This document shows positions 1 to 6,772 of a DNA stretch of 10,796 nt, one piece after another. Positions within the stretch are counted from its first letter, which is position 1. Each line of letters begins with the position of its first letter. Origin of the DNA: Sphingomonadales bacterium (GTDB lineage: Bacteria > Pseudomonadota > Alphaproteobacteria > Sphingomonadales > Sphingomonadaceae); contig JAGPVK010000063.1 in NCBI GenBank assembly GCA_018067055.1, positions 1-10,796 of the forward strand. Direction: 5' to 3'. The notes beneath the pieces were generated by a model. That model was not told the origin of the DNA. It saw nothing but the letters and a program-made list of their open reading frames with translations, and searched no databases. Both the position numbers and the translations under genes were made by a program.

Positions 1-5
1 GTGGT

Positions 6-20
6 CATCATCTCCTCCAT
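6..20 (-). promoter_or_regulatory. Ribosome-binding site and likely start of the next operon gene (off the left edge)
   Basis: Read on the minus strand, the last 20 bases after the stop codon of the TIGR03084-type gene are ATGGAGGAGATGATGACCAC. A strong purine-rich GGAGG lies 5 bases before an ATG at 8..6, with another in-frame ATG directly before it. The first ATG, at 20..18, would sit upstream of the purine-rich stretch. This looks like the Shine-Dalgarno and first codons (Met-Thr) of a fourth gene in the operon, placed almost directly after the preceding stop. Only two or three codons are visible, so the product cannot be named. Confidence 0.45.
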
Positions 21-836
21 TCAGCTGGTTACGGCACTCCGTGTTCCCTTGGCTGGCGGGGTCTCCGGCCCACCAGCAAAACATTGGGCGATTTCCATCC
101 ATTGGCGAGCGGTGTCACCGACGGTCTCGAGAGCGGTGTCATCGATATTGCGGGTTTGGGTCACGACCTGCGAAAACTCGACCGCGCTGCCGCGAACGAC
201 ATTATCCGCTTGCGGATCATTCCATTCCCAGATCGCACCGGACGGAGCCGTCAGCCGGACAAAGGGCTTGGGCGCGGGTGGTTCCTGACGGCGATTGCGG
301 AAGGTCCAGCCATAGGTGGTAACGCCAAGATGGGCGATGTTGCGGATGCGGTCGCCATCTTGCCGCTGCTGACCCAAGATATCGAATATCTCCTGTCCGT
401 GCGACCAGGTCTCCATCTGACGAGCGATGATCTTTGACCGCGTGGTCATGTCCGGTCCGGCCCATGCGACACGATGCTCGGGATCGGCTTCGCCATAAGC
501 GGCAGCGAGCTTCGGATAATAGTCGCAATAGGCGTCAAACAGGGCCTCGCTGCGGATGCCGCCGGCATGTTCGTCCAGCCATATATATTGCACATCGACG
601 TGGCTTTTGCCGGTCTTGAACGCGCCCATTATGTCCCGGATGAACTGTTTGAAGGCATCCGGATCCTGCAGCGTCATCAGTGCCGCGACGTTCCAGATAT
701 GCAGATGGCCTATGACATCTTCTATTGTCCAGCTCTTGAACTGGGTGACTGTGGCAAAAACATCATCACCCGCATCGGCGAGCACGGCTGCCAGCGTGTC
801 GCTTTCGTCTTTGAAATCCTGGGCTTCCTGCATCAT
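21..836 (-). CDS. TIGR03084-type DinB/maleylpyruvate isomerase-fold putative metal-binding protein
   Basis: 271 residues. The N-terminal half resembles the DinB-like four-helix fold of mycothiol-dependent maleylpyruvate isomerase and the TIGR03083/TIGR03084 proteins. Candidate metal ligands are visible: His44/His46 in the stretch IGHLHIWN, and Glu142 with His146 in METWSHGQE, the E-x3-H pair typical of this fold. The C-terminal part from about residue 165 (TTYGWTFRNR, then a beta-rich stretch with WEWNDP) fits the smaller second domain of the family. Two adjacent Met codons begin the frame; the first is preceded by AAGGA (845-849) at 8 bases, which favours it. The gene lies 13 bases after the AtuA-like gene and is surely cotranscribed with it. 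Actinobacterial relatives are thought to act with mycothiol, which alphaproteobacteria are not known to make, so the cofactor and reaction are unknown. Cytoplasmic, no signal peptide. Family call fairly sure, function not. Confidence 0.85.
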   Translation of the reverse strand: MMQEAQDFKDESDTLAAVLADAGDDVFATVTQFKSWTIEDVIGHLHIWNVAALMTLQDPDAFKQFIRDIMGAFKTGKSHVDVQYIWLDEHAGGIRSEALFDAYCDYYPKLAAAYGEADPEHRVAWAGPDMTTRSKIIARQMETWSHGQEIFDILGQQRQDGDRIRNIAHLGVTTYGWTFRNRRQEPPAPKPFVRLTAPSGAIWEWNDPQADNVVRGSAVEFSQVVTQTRNIDDTALETVGDTARQWMEIAQCFAGGPETPPAKGTRSAVTS

Positions 837-849
837 TCAACGGTTCCTT

Positions 850-2658
850 TTATGTCAGCTTATCGGCCATCGCGGCCGGAATCGCAACCGGATGGGCCAG
901 CAATATCTGGCCATAGCCCTTGCCTTGCGCATCGTTTCTTATGCTCGCGACACCGCCGCCGCCGAGCACCGCGTCGATCAGGAAATTGATCGCGTGTGCG
1001 CCCGGCAGATAATATTTGTCGATCCTTGCGGCAGCGGCACCACCGTCGATAAAATGGCCAAAACGCCTGGCTACGGAATCCGGGGTTAGCGCTGCCCAGA
1101 TATAGGGAAGATAGTCCGGGTCGCGCGCGATCACGCCGATATTGGCCTTGTTGCCCTTGTCTCCCGAGCGGGCCCAGGCAAGTTGGATTAGTGGCGCGGT
1201 GACCATCTCATCCGATGTTTCAATCAACGCCGGAATTGCCGGACGGGTAATCGAAGCAGGATTGAAAGGCTGGCCGGGGTTATCGGTAAATTCAAGCAGC
1301 TTGCCATCGACATCGATCTGAATGGTCACGGCGTGTTTTTGCGTAAGATAGGAAAACAGCCGCACCACGGGCGACGGTTTCGCCCGCGCACCGGAAAAGC
1401 TGCCTAGTCCGGGCGGCGTTGCCAGGCCCAGCCCGGTCAGCTCGCGCAGCAAGATGCCGATGGCTGCGGCTTCACTATGCTTGGCCGCGATTTTCGCGAC
1501 CACTTCGCGCGACTGATGGTCGGATGCATAATCGCCGAACTGGCTTTCCGCTCCGATCAGTTCGACGCTGGTTTCGCTATAGTCGCCGAGATTGTGGCCG
1601 CGCAGTATCTTGCCCGCGCGGGCGAAGACATTGTCACAGAATTTCTGTGCCTTGCGGGCAGCGTCAAAACCGTAAAAGCTGACATAGGTGCCGCCGCGAA
1701 AGCCTTCGCCAAAGGTCAGGCAGGTCTTGTACTGGTCCGGAGCCGGATAGCCCCTGGCCGGAGAGACGTAGACCTTGTCCGGGCCGAGCTGTGTGATCTC
1801 GACCTCGGAAAAATCGCAGACCACATCGGGCAGCATATAGGCCTGCGGATCGCCGATTTCATAGAGCATCTGCTCCGAGACCGTGCCGACGGTTACGCAG
1901 CCGCCAGTGCCTTCGGGCTTGGTCACGGTGAACGAGCCATCGGCGGAAACCGTGCCGATCGGATAGCCGATATCGGATATGTCGCCGGCGTCTTCCCAGT
2001 CGGTATAATTGCCGCCAGTTGCCTGCGGCCCGCATTCCAGCAGATGGCCCGCCAGGCTGCCGCTGGCGAGCAGGTCATGGTCGCTCGCCGACCAGCCGAA
2101 TTCGTGGATGCAGGCGCCGAGTGTCACCGCGCTGTCGACGCAGCGTCCGGTGATCACGATATCCGCGCCTTCGGCCAGCGCCCGGGCGATCGGGAAGGCC
2201 CCGAGATAGGCATTGATGCTGGCGATCTTTTGCTTGTCCGGAAAGGCCGCGCCGGTAAACATTTCGGTGGGCGCGCCAGCAGCGATCGCATCCAGCTCGG
2301 CCAGCAAATTGTCGCCGGTGATCACCGCAACCTTGAGGGCCAGCCCCTGCTCCTGAATCAACGCCCGCGCTGCTTCGCCGCAGGCAGCCGGATTGACGCC
2401 GCCAGCATTGGCGATGACCTTCACCCCTTGCGCGGCAATGGCGCGCGCGTGCGGCTTCAGGACGGCGCTGATGAAATCACCAGCATAGCCTGCTGCCGGA
2501 TCCTTGGCATGCGCACGGGCCATGATCGACATGGTGATCTCGGCGAGATAATCATAGACCAGATAGTCCACGCCCGCATCAAGCAGCTGCGGCGTGGCCA
2601 TGGCGCTTTCGCCCCAAAAGCCACTCGCACCGCCGATGCGGACGTTTTTTTTCGGCAC
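850..2658 (-). CDS. AtuA family (DUF1446) protein, acyclic terpene utilisation type
   Basis: 602 residues, the full length expected for AtuA-type proteins. The N-terminal DUF1446 domain (about residues 5-450) starts with VRIGGASGFWGES and contains VIANAGGVNP (81-90), VITGRCVDSAVTLG (168-181) and LLECGPQATGGNY (206-218), all highly characteristic. A separate C-terminal AtuA-like domain covers about residues 488-590 and carries ARSGDKGNKANIGVIAR (496-512). The biochemical role of AtuA is not settled; in Pseudomonas the gene heads the cluster for citronellol/geraniol breakdown through geranyl-CoA carboxylation. The start is GTG (2658-2656), four bases after the stop of the VOC gene, without a strong Shine-Dalgarno, so translation is probably coupled to the gene before it. 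Presumed cytoplasmic. The family is clear; a terpene substrate is inference only, because DUF1446 proteins also occur in other acyl-CoA catabolic clusters. Confidence 0.92.
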   Translation of the reverse strand: MPKKNVRIGGASGFWGESAMATPQLLDAGVDYLVYDYLAEITMSIMARAHAKDPAAGYAGDFISAVLKPHARAIAAQGVKVIANAGGVNPAACGEAARALIQEQGLALKVAVITGDNLLAELDAIAAGAPTEMFTGAAFPDKQKIASINAYLGAFPIARALAEGADIVITGRCVDSAVTLGACIHEFGWSASDHDLLASGSLAGHLLECGPQATGGNYTDWEDAGDISDIGYPIGTVSADGSFTVTKPEGTGGCVTVGTVSEQMLYEIGDPQAYMLPDVVCDFSEVEITQLGPDKVYVSPARGYPAPDQYKTCLTFGEGFRGGTYVSFYGFDAARKAQKFCDNVFARAGKILRGHNLGDYSETSVELIGAESQFGDYASDHQSREVVAKIAAKHSEAAAIGILLRELTGLGLATPPGLGSFSGARAKPSPVVRLFSYLTQKHAVTIQIDVDGKLLEFTDNPGQPFNPASITRPAIPALIETSDEMVTAPLIQLAWARSGDKGNKANIGVIARDPDYLPYIWAALTPDSVARRFGHFIDGGAAAARIDKYYLPGAHAINFLIDAVLGGGGVASIRNDAQGKGYGQILLAHPVAIPAAMADKLT

Positions 2659-2662
2659 AGGC

Positions 2663-3043
2663 TTAACCCATCTGGTGGAGCGCGCAGAGCTTGTTGCCGT
2701 CCGGATCCCGCAGATAGGCGAGATAGAGGCTCATACCCGGATTCTCGCGCACGCCTGGCGGGTCTTCGATGGCTGTGCCGCCGGCTTCCACACCAGCCTT
2801 ATGCCATGCATCGGCCTGCGCCGGGCTTTCCATGGCAAATCCCACAGTCATGCCATTACCGCAGGTGGCCTCTTTGCCGTCGATCGGCGGCGTGACCATG
2901 AAAATGCTGCCATTGTGGATATACATCAGCCGACCCTTTGGATCGACCATGGCTTCCGGGCCACCAACGCTTTTGAACAGGGAGTCATAGAATTTTTTCG
3001 AACGGTCGATATCGTTCGATCCGACCATCATGTGACTGTACAT
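2663..3043 (-). CDS. VOC family (glyoxalase/bleomycin-resistance fold) protein
   Basis: 126 residues, the usual size of a single-unit VOC protein. The first strand SHMMVGSNDIDRSKKFYD (residues 3-20) and the closing YLAYLRDPDGNKLCALH (107-123) are hallmarks of the fold. His4 is in the usual first metal-ligand position. The second ligand position is a Thr (GMTVGF, 64-69) and the usual Glu after DPDGN is Cys120, so the classical glyoxalase I metal site appears incomplete. The start has an excellent AAGGAG (3050-3055) at 6 bases. It is the first gene of the minus-strand operon and stops four bases before the AtuA-like start. Members of the superfamily act as isomerases, epimerases, dioxygenases or binding proteins; a helper step for a CoA-ester or keto intermediate in the operon's pathway is a guess. 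Cytoplasmic. Confidence 0.88.
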   Translation of the reverse strand: MYSHMMVGSNDIDRSKKFYDSLFKSVGGPEAMVDPKGRLMYIHNGSIFMVTPPIDGKEATCGNGMTVGFAMESPAQADAWHKAGVEAGGTAIEDPPGVRENPGMSLYLAYLRDPDGNKLCALHQMG

Positions 3044-3060
3044 TATCTTCTCCTTTGTTG

Positions 3061-3091
3061 CGGGCCAGACTTTTGGGTGAGCTTTGGCCCG
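3061..3091. repeat. Perfect 7-bp inverted repeat in the divergent intergenic region
   Basis: CGGGCCA (3061-3067) and TGGCCCG (3085-3091) form a perfect inverted repeat with a 17-base spacer, in the 126 bases between the divergent VOC and SDR genes. On the VOC side it ends five bases before the Shine-Dalgarno, so in that transcript it could form a hairpin just upstream of the ribosome-binding site. As DNA it could be the operator of a dimeric regulator controlling both arms. No regulator gene is in the window. Either role is inference; the symmetry itself is visible. Confidence 0.5.
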
Positions 3092-3119
3092 ACGGCAATC
3101 TTGCTCTTGTTCTAGTCGG

Positions 3120-3147
3120 TTGGCATCTTTAAGCGAGTGATTAATTT
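3120..3147 (+). promoter_or_regulatory. Candidate sigma-70-type promoter for the plus-strand dehydrogenase genes
   Basis: TTGGCA (3120-3125) matches the -35 consensus at 5 of 6 bases and is followed after 16 bases by TAATTT (3142-3147) in a locally AT-rich stretch, a weak -10. Transcription would then start near 3154, leaving a short leader before the ATG at 3170 and excluding the in-frame GTG at 3137 as a start. The -10 match is poor, so this is only a candidate. Confidence 0.3.
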
Positions 3148-3169
3148 ATTCAAGCGGGACAAGATCAAA

Positions 3170-3943
3170 ATGGAACTGAAAGACAAGATTATCGTCATCA
3201 CCGGCGGCGCCAGCGGTATCGGGGCGGCAATGGCTCGCCGGTTCGCAGCGGCAGGGGCCAAGAAAATTGTCTGCGCCGACCGTGATCTCGCAGGAGCGCA
3301 GGCGGTTGCAGACGAAATTGGCGGCGTCGCGATCAAAACCGATGTGTCTCTGGCAGCGGATATCAGCAGCCTTATCGAAACCGTCGAATCCGATATCGGG
3401 CCGATTGATCTGTTCGTTTCCAATGCCGGCATCATCACCAGCGGTGGCGCGGAAGTGGATGATGACATCTGGCAGAATATCTGGGAGATCAATGTTCTGG
3501 CCCATATCCGCGCCGCGCGGATTCTGGTGCCCAAGATGCTCGAACGGGGCGGCGGCTATCTGCTCAACACCGCTTCTGCGGCCGGACTCCTGGCGCAAAT
3601 CGGTTCCGCACCTTATTCGGTGACCAAACATGCGGCGGTCAGTTTCGCAGAATGGCTGGCGATCACCCATGGCGCGGAAGGCTTGAAAGTTTCGGTGCTT
3701 TGTCCGCAAGGCGTGGATACGCCAATGATCGCCGGTGTCGATACATCCACTGTCGCCAAGGACGGGATCGTGTCGGCGGAGCATGTCGCCGATCTGTGTG
3801 TCGAGGCAATTGGCGACGAGCGGTTCCTGATTCTTCCCCACCCCAAAGTGGGCGACTATATCAAGCAGAAGGGCGCCGACCCAGAGCGTTGGATCTCCGG
3901 GATGCAACGGTGGCAGGCGATGTTGTCCGGACAGGCTTCCTGA
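3170..3943 (+). CDS. SDR family NAD(P)-dependent oxidoreductase
   Basis: 257 residues from ATG 3170, the normal length of a classical short-chain dehydrogenase/reductase. Rossmann glycine motif TGGASGIG (11-18); Asp37 at the end of the second strand, which usually favours NAD(H); Asp58-Val59; SNAG (84-87) where NNAG is common; Asn108; catalytic Ser136, Tyr149 and Lys153 (YSVTK). All four members of the Asn-Ser-Tyr-Lys catalytic set are present, so it should be active on an alcohol or ketone; the substrate cannot be read from the sequence. PQG (179-181) stands where PG is usual. The frame opens at a GTG at 3137, but the extra 11 residues (INLFKRDKIK and so on) precede the usual SDR start and no good Shine-Dalgarno serves either codon, so ATG 3170 is preferred. 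First gene of the plus-strand set, divergent from the VOC-AtuA operon. Cytoplasmic. Confidence 0.9.
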   Translation: MELKDKIIVITGGASGIGAAMARRFAAAGAKKIVCADRDLAGAQAVADEIGGVAIKTDVSLAADISSLIETVESDIGPIDLFVSNAGIITSGGAEVDDDIWQNIWEINVLAHIRAARILVPKMLERGGGYLLNTASAAGLLAQIGSAPYSVTKHAAVSFAEWLAITHGAEGLKVSVLCPQGVDTPMIAGVDTSTVAKDGIVSAEHVADLCVEAIGDERFLILPHPKVGDYIKQKGADPERWISGMQRWQAMLSGQAS

Positions 3944-4037
3944 TCCGAGCCTAACAATAATGGCCTGACAAAATGGAGCATTGGGGCCTGGCATTTTCGC
4001 CTCTAGCGTTGCTGCAAAGGCAATAGGAGAGCGAATT

Positions 4038-4970
4038 ATGGCATTGGTATCAGTCGTGGGTGCAACAGGTCGGCAAGGCCTGGCCCAAATAAGGCAACTG
4101 GCGGCAGCCGGCCACAAGGTTCGCGCCTTGTCGCGCAGCGAAAATCCCGATCTGGGTGGTACCAATGCAGCAGACGAGTGCCGCCAGATCGATCTGACCG
4201 ATGAATCGACCTGGGTTCCGGCGTTCGAGGGATCTGATGCCGTTTTCTACACGCATCCGTTGCAGGCGCGCGAAGATCGCGCTTCGATGGTTGGCAAGGT
4301 TGCAGCGGCTGCCAAGGAAGCCGGTACCGAGCGTTTTGTCTGGAATACATCAAGCTGGATTCCGGAGCGTCCCGGTGATCCGTTCACCTATGGCAATAAT
4401 ACGATCGCGGTGAATCAAATCTTCCGTTCTGGCATGCCAGCTACCGTATTCGGTTCGGTATTGTTCATGGACAATCTGCTGACCAACTGGGCGCGGCCGT
4501 TCATCGTCGATGAAAAACGTTATGTCTATCCGCACAACGCGGAGCTGCAAGCCAACTGGATCAGTCTTGATGATGTCGGCAAATGCATGGTCGCCGCGAT
4601 GGACCGGCCGGACTTTGAAGGCTCGTGGCTCAACATTGGCGGACCCCAGCGCCTCAAGCCCCCGGAAGTAGCAGAAACCCTGTCCCGCGTGTTCGGGCAT
4701 GAAATCAAATATGATCCCTGCACGCCGAAGGAATTCGGCGACTATCTGGTCGAAGCCTTTGGCGACGACGTGCCACCGGAAAATCGCGAAACCATGGCCG
4801 CCGGGATCACCGCATTCTACGAATATAACAACAACAACGTCACCAGGCCCTTTGAAGTCGACACCGACTTCATGCAGCAGCGGCTGCCGGAAGTCGAATT
4901 CGAAACGCTCGAAGAATGGGCCGCGCGACAGGACTGGTCAGAAGACGCACACCGGCCGCCGGCAGGATAG
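4038..4970 (+). CDS. NmrA-like / atypical SDR NAD(P)-binding protein
   Basis: 310 residues. It opens with MALVSVVGATGRQG, the GxxGxxG dinucleotide-binding motif (8-14) of NmrA/HSCARG-type atypical SDRs, followed by VRALSRS (28-34), where the basic residues suggest NADP(H). DAVFYTHP (67-74), RFVWNTSSW (99-107), TVFGSVLFMDNLL (136-148) and WLNIGGPQRLKPPEVAETL (197-215) follow the family layout. The classical Tyr-x3-Lys pair is not seen in its usual place. Family members are either reductases (isoflavone-reductase-like, quinone reductase) or redox sensors; which applies is unknown. The ATG at 4038 is chosen over in-frame codons upstream because AGGAG (4025-4029) lies 8 bases before it and the glycine motif starts at residue 8. 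It follows the first SDR by 94 bases with no visible terminator, and its stop codon runs into the ribosome-binding region of the next SDR, so the three genes are probably one transcript. Confidence 0.87.
   Translation: MALVSVVGATGRQGLAQIRQLAAAGHKVRALSRSENPDLGGTNAADECRQIDLTDESTWVPAFEGSDAVFYTHPLQAREDRASMVGKVAAAAKEAGTERFVWNTSSWIPERPGDPFTYGNNTIAVNQIFRSGMPATVFGSVLFMDNLLTNWARPFIVDEKRYVYPHNAELQANWISLDDVGKCMVAAMDRPDFEGSWLNIGGPQRLKPPEVAETLSRVFGHEIKYDPCTPKEFGDYLVEAFGDDVPPENRETMAAGITAFYEYNNNNVTRPFEVDTDFMQQRLPEVEFETLEEWAARQDWSEDAHRPPAG
4964..4967 (+). promoter_or_regulatory. Shine-Dalgarno that selects a TTG start for the second SDR
   Basis: AGGA at 4964-4967 overlaps the TAG stop of the NmrA-like gene (4968-4970) by adjacency and lies 8 bases before TTG 4976, an ideal distance. 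The first in-frame ATG (4988) is 20 bases away, too far for this site, and has no other purine-rich stretch before it. The TTG is therefore the likelier start. Confidence 0.55.
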
Positions 4971-4975
4971 AAATC

Positions 4976-5743
4976 TTGACCAAGCGTATGGATGGCAAAA
5001 TCGTGCTGATTACCGGTGGCGCATCGCGCCCCGGTATTGGCGCTGCCATTGGTGAGCGGCTAGCGGAAGAAGGCGCTACGGTTGTGCTCAGCGATGTGGA
5101 CCTGGCGGGCGTCGAAGAAACCGCTGCGTTGATCAGAGAGAAAGGTGGCAAGGCCACTGCGGTACGTCATGACGTTGCCGTGCAGGACGATTGGGATTCG
5201 GTCATTGCTGCGTTGCTGGCAGAGCATGGACGACTGGACGTGCTGGTCAATAACGCTGGCATATTGGAAGTGGCAGGTATTGCCAGCGACCGGGCGATCG
5301 GTGCGCTTCGCAGTCAGTTTGAAGTCAATGTCCTTGGCAGCTTTGCAGGCACGCAAGTGGCGGTAAGGGCGATGCGGCAATCCGGCGGCGGCTCGATCAT
5401 CAATATGTCGTCGGTTGCAGGTCTCGTCGGCTTTCGCGGTAGCGCCAGCTATGCTGCATCGAAAGGTGCGGTTAAGCTGTTCAGCAAATCGGTGGCTCTG
5501 GAAGTTGCTGCTGAAAATATCCGTATCAACACGGTGCACCCCGGCATTATCCGAACGAATATGCAGGACCAGGGCGCGGAAACCAATGCGGAGAATTATG
5601 AAGCCATAGAGGCCGCTATCCCGGCTGGCAGACTTGGTGAACCTCTGGACATCGCCAATTGCGTATTGTTTCTTGCATCGGATGAATCCACCTATGTAAC
5701 CGGCGCTGAATTCGTGGTCGATGGCGGTTATACTGCGCAATGA
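4976..5743 (+). CDS. SDR family oxidoreductase (FabG-like classical SDR)
   Basis: 255 residues from the TTG at 4976 (251 from ATG 4988). Glycine motif TGGASRPGIG (13-22), two residues longer than the usual TGGASGIG; Asp40 closes the second strand and favours NAD(H); NNAG (92-95); Asn118; catalytic Ser146, Tyr159 and Lys163 (YAASK); PG at 189-190; the typical C-terminal end DESTYVTGAEFVVDGG (236-251). This is a complete classical SDR of the 3-oxoacyl-ACP-reductase-like/alcohol-dehydrogenase type, so a hydroxy-to-keto oxidation or the reverse is expected; the substrate is unknown. It begins five bases after the stop of the NmrA-like gene, so it is translationally linked to it. It ends the plus-strand set and faces the HupE/UreJ gene across 39 bases that hold no convincing terminator (only a weak CTCG/CGAG pair at 5747-5760). 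Confidence 0.9.
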   Translation: MTKRMDGKIVLITGGASRPGIGAAIGERLAEEGATVVLSDVDLAGVEETAALIREKGGKATAVRHDVAVQDDWDSVIAALLAEHGRLDVLVNNAGILEVAGIASDRAIGALRSQFEVNVLGSFAGTQVAVRAMRQSGGGSIINMSSVAGLVGFRGSASYAASKGAVKLFSKSVALEVAAENIRINTVHPGIIRTNMQDQGAETNAENYEAIEAAIPAGRLGEPLDIANCVLFLASDESTYVTGAEFVVDGGYTAQ

Positions 5744-5782
5744 ATCCTCGCATATTCGAGACTGTTGCGCCTTAGATCCGGT

Positions 5783-6772
5783 TCAGGCCACCACCCGTTC
5801 GATGAACCAGTAAGTGGAAATGATGCCGATGCCATAAGCCATGGCGGTCTTTGTGGGCTGCAGCCACAAGCCCTGAAATTTTCGGATCACATGCAATGCT
5901 GCCAGAGCCACAGCGACGATGACCAGCTGACCGATTTCGACGCCCAGATTGAAGGTCAGCAAGGCCAGCGGCACATCGCCTTCCGGCAGGCCGATTTCGG
6001 CCAAGGCACCAGCGAAGCCAAAGCCGTGCAGCAGGCCGAACAGAAAGGCGACGATCCAGGGGAAGCGTTCCGAGAGCCGGATTTCGTCCGGCTTTGCCTT
6101 CACAACCTCGATCGCCAGAAAGATGATCGACAAGGCAATCACCGCTTCCACCGGCTGCGGCGGCAGCGACAGCAAGCCGAGCGTACTGCCGACCAGCGTC
6201 AGGCTGTGCGCGATGGTAAAGGCGGTGACGGTTTTGGCAACCAGCCAGCCACCCTTGAGCAGCAACACCAGGGCCAGCACGAAAAACAGATGGTCAAATC
6301 CCAGCAAAATATGCTCGACCCCGAGGATCGTGTAGGTCGCGGCGACATTGGAGATGACCGAAGGCTTGGCCAGGGTCGCGGTTGGCTGGTCCGGTGTCAG
6401 CCGCAACGTCTGCATGGCGCTGTCGATCGGGGCAATTCGGACCAGCGCGTCGGTGGTCGACAGTTCCAGACCCTTGAGGCCGATTGAATTCCCCTGCACC
6501 GATCCGTCGCAGCGCAAGGCAAGGCGCGTGAGGATATTGCTGCCGGCATATTCGCGCTGCTGCTCGCCTTCGATCTTGCAATTGTCGGGTATGATGATTT
6601 CCCCGGTCTGGCCCAGGCGGGAATTGGCTGAAGCTTTCCACAGTAGTGACCATTGGCCCGGAGCCTGTTCCGTCATTTCGATATAGGCTGGCCGCAGTTC
6701 ATCGGCGCGGGCGTTGGTCGGCCACAGCGCAAGCGCGCCGCAAAGCCACAATATGGCGGACCAGTATTTCAT
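5783..6772 (-). CDS. HupE/UreJ family membrane protein (putative metal permease)
   Basis: 329 residues. A signal peptide (MKYWSAILWLCGALALWPTNARA, likely cleaved near residue 23) leads to a periplasmic beta-rich domain of about 115 residues with Cys65 and Cys88, which could form a disulfide. About six membrane segments follow (roughly 145-172, 180-202, 207-224, 238-258, 265-292, 305-325). The membrane part carries the family motifs: GVEHILLGFDHLFF (151-164, with His154, Asp160, His161), TIAHSLTL (186-193), PVEAVIALS (207-215), FGLLHGFGFAGAL (245-257) and FNLGVEIGQL (274-283). HupE/UreJ proteins are nickel or cobalt permeases beside hydrogenase and urease genes; neither enzyme is encoded here, so the metal is unknown. 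The start ATG overlaps the TGA stop of the peptidyl-prolyl isomerase gene (ATGA, 6769-6772), so the two are translationally coupled. Inner membrane. Family call sure, transport substrate not. Confidence 0.9.
   Translation of the reverse strand: MKYWSAILWLCGALALWPTNARADELRPAYIEMTEQAPGQWSLLWKASANSRLGQTGEIIIPDNCKIEGEQQREYAGSNILTRLALRCDGSVQGNSIGLKGLELSTTDALVRIAPIDSAMQTLRLTPDQPTATLAKPSVISNVAATYTILGVEHILLGFDHLFFVLALVLLLKGGWLVAKTVTAFTIAHSLTLVGSTLGLLSLPPQPVEAVIALSIIFLAIEVVKAKPDEIRLSERFPWIVAFLFGLLHGFGFAGALAEIGLPEGDVPLALLTFNLGVEIGQLVIVAVALAALHVIRKFQGLWLQPTKTAMAYGIGIISTYWFIERVVA

Noticed and set aside
1477..2895. Long plus-strand open frame of 472 codons opposite the AtuA-like and VOC genes
   Set aside because: It lies antisense to two well-recognised proteins, has no recognisable motif and an Arg/Ala/Gly-rich composition, as expected from a shadow frame in GC-rich DNA.
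3146..4165. Minus-strand open frame of 339 codons opposite the first SDR and the start of the NmrA-like gene
   Set aside because: No family motif; the opposite strand carries complete SDR and NmrA signatures.
5744..5782. Terminator in the convergent gap between the second SDR and the HupE/UreJ gene
   Set aside because: Only a 4-bp CTCG/CGAG pair with no T-run on either side; not enough to call.
5765..6487. Plus-strand open frame of 240 codons rich in Gln, Asp and Arg opposite the HupE/UreJ gene
   Set aside because: The composition is the complement of membrane-protein codons on the other strand; there is no Shine-Dalgarno and no motif.
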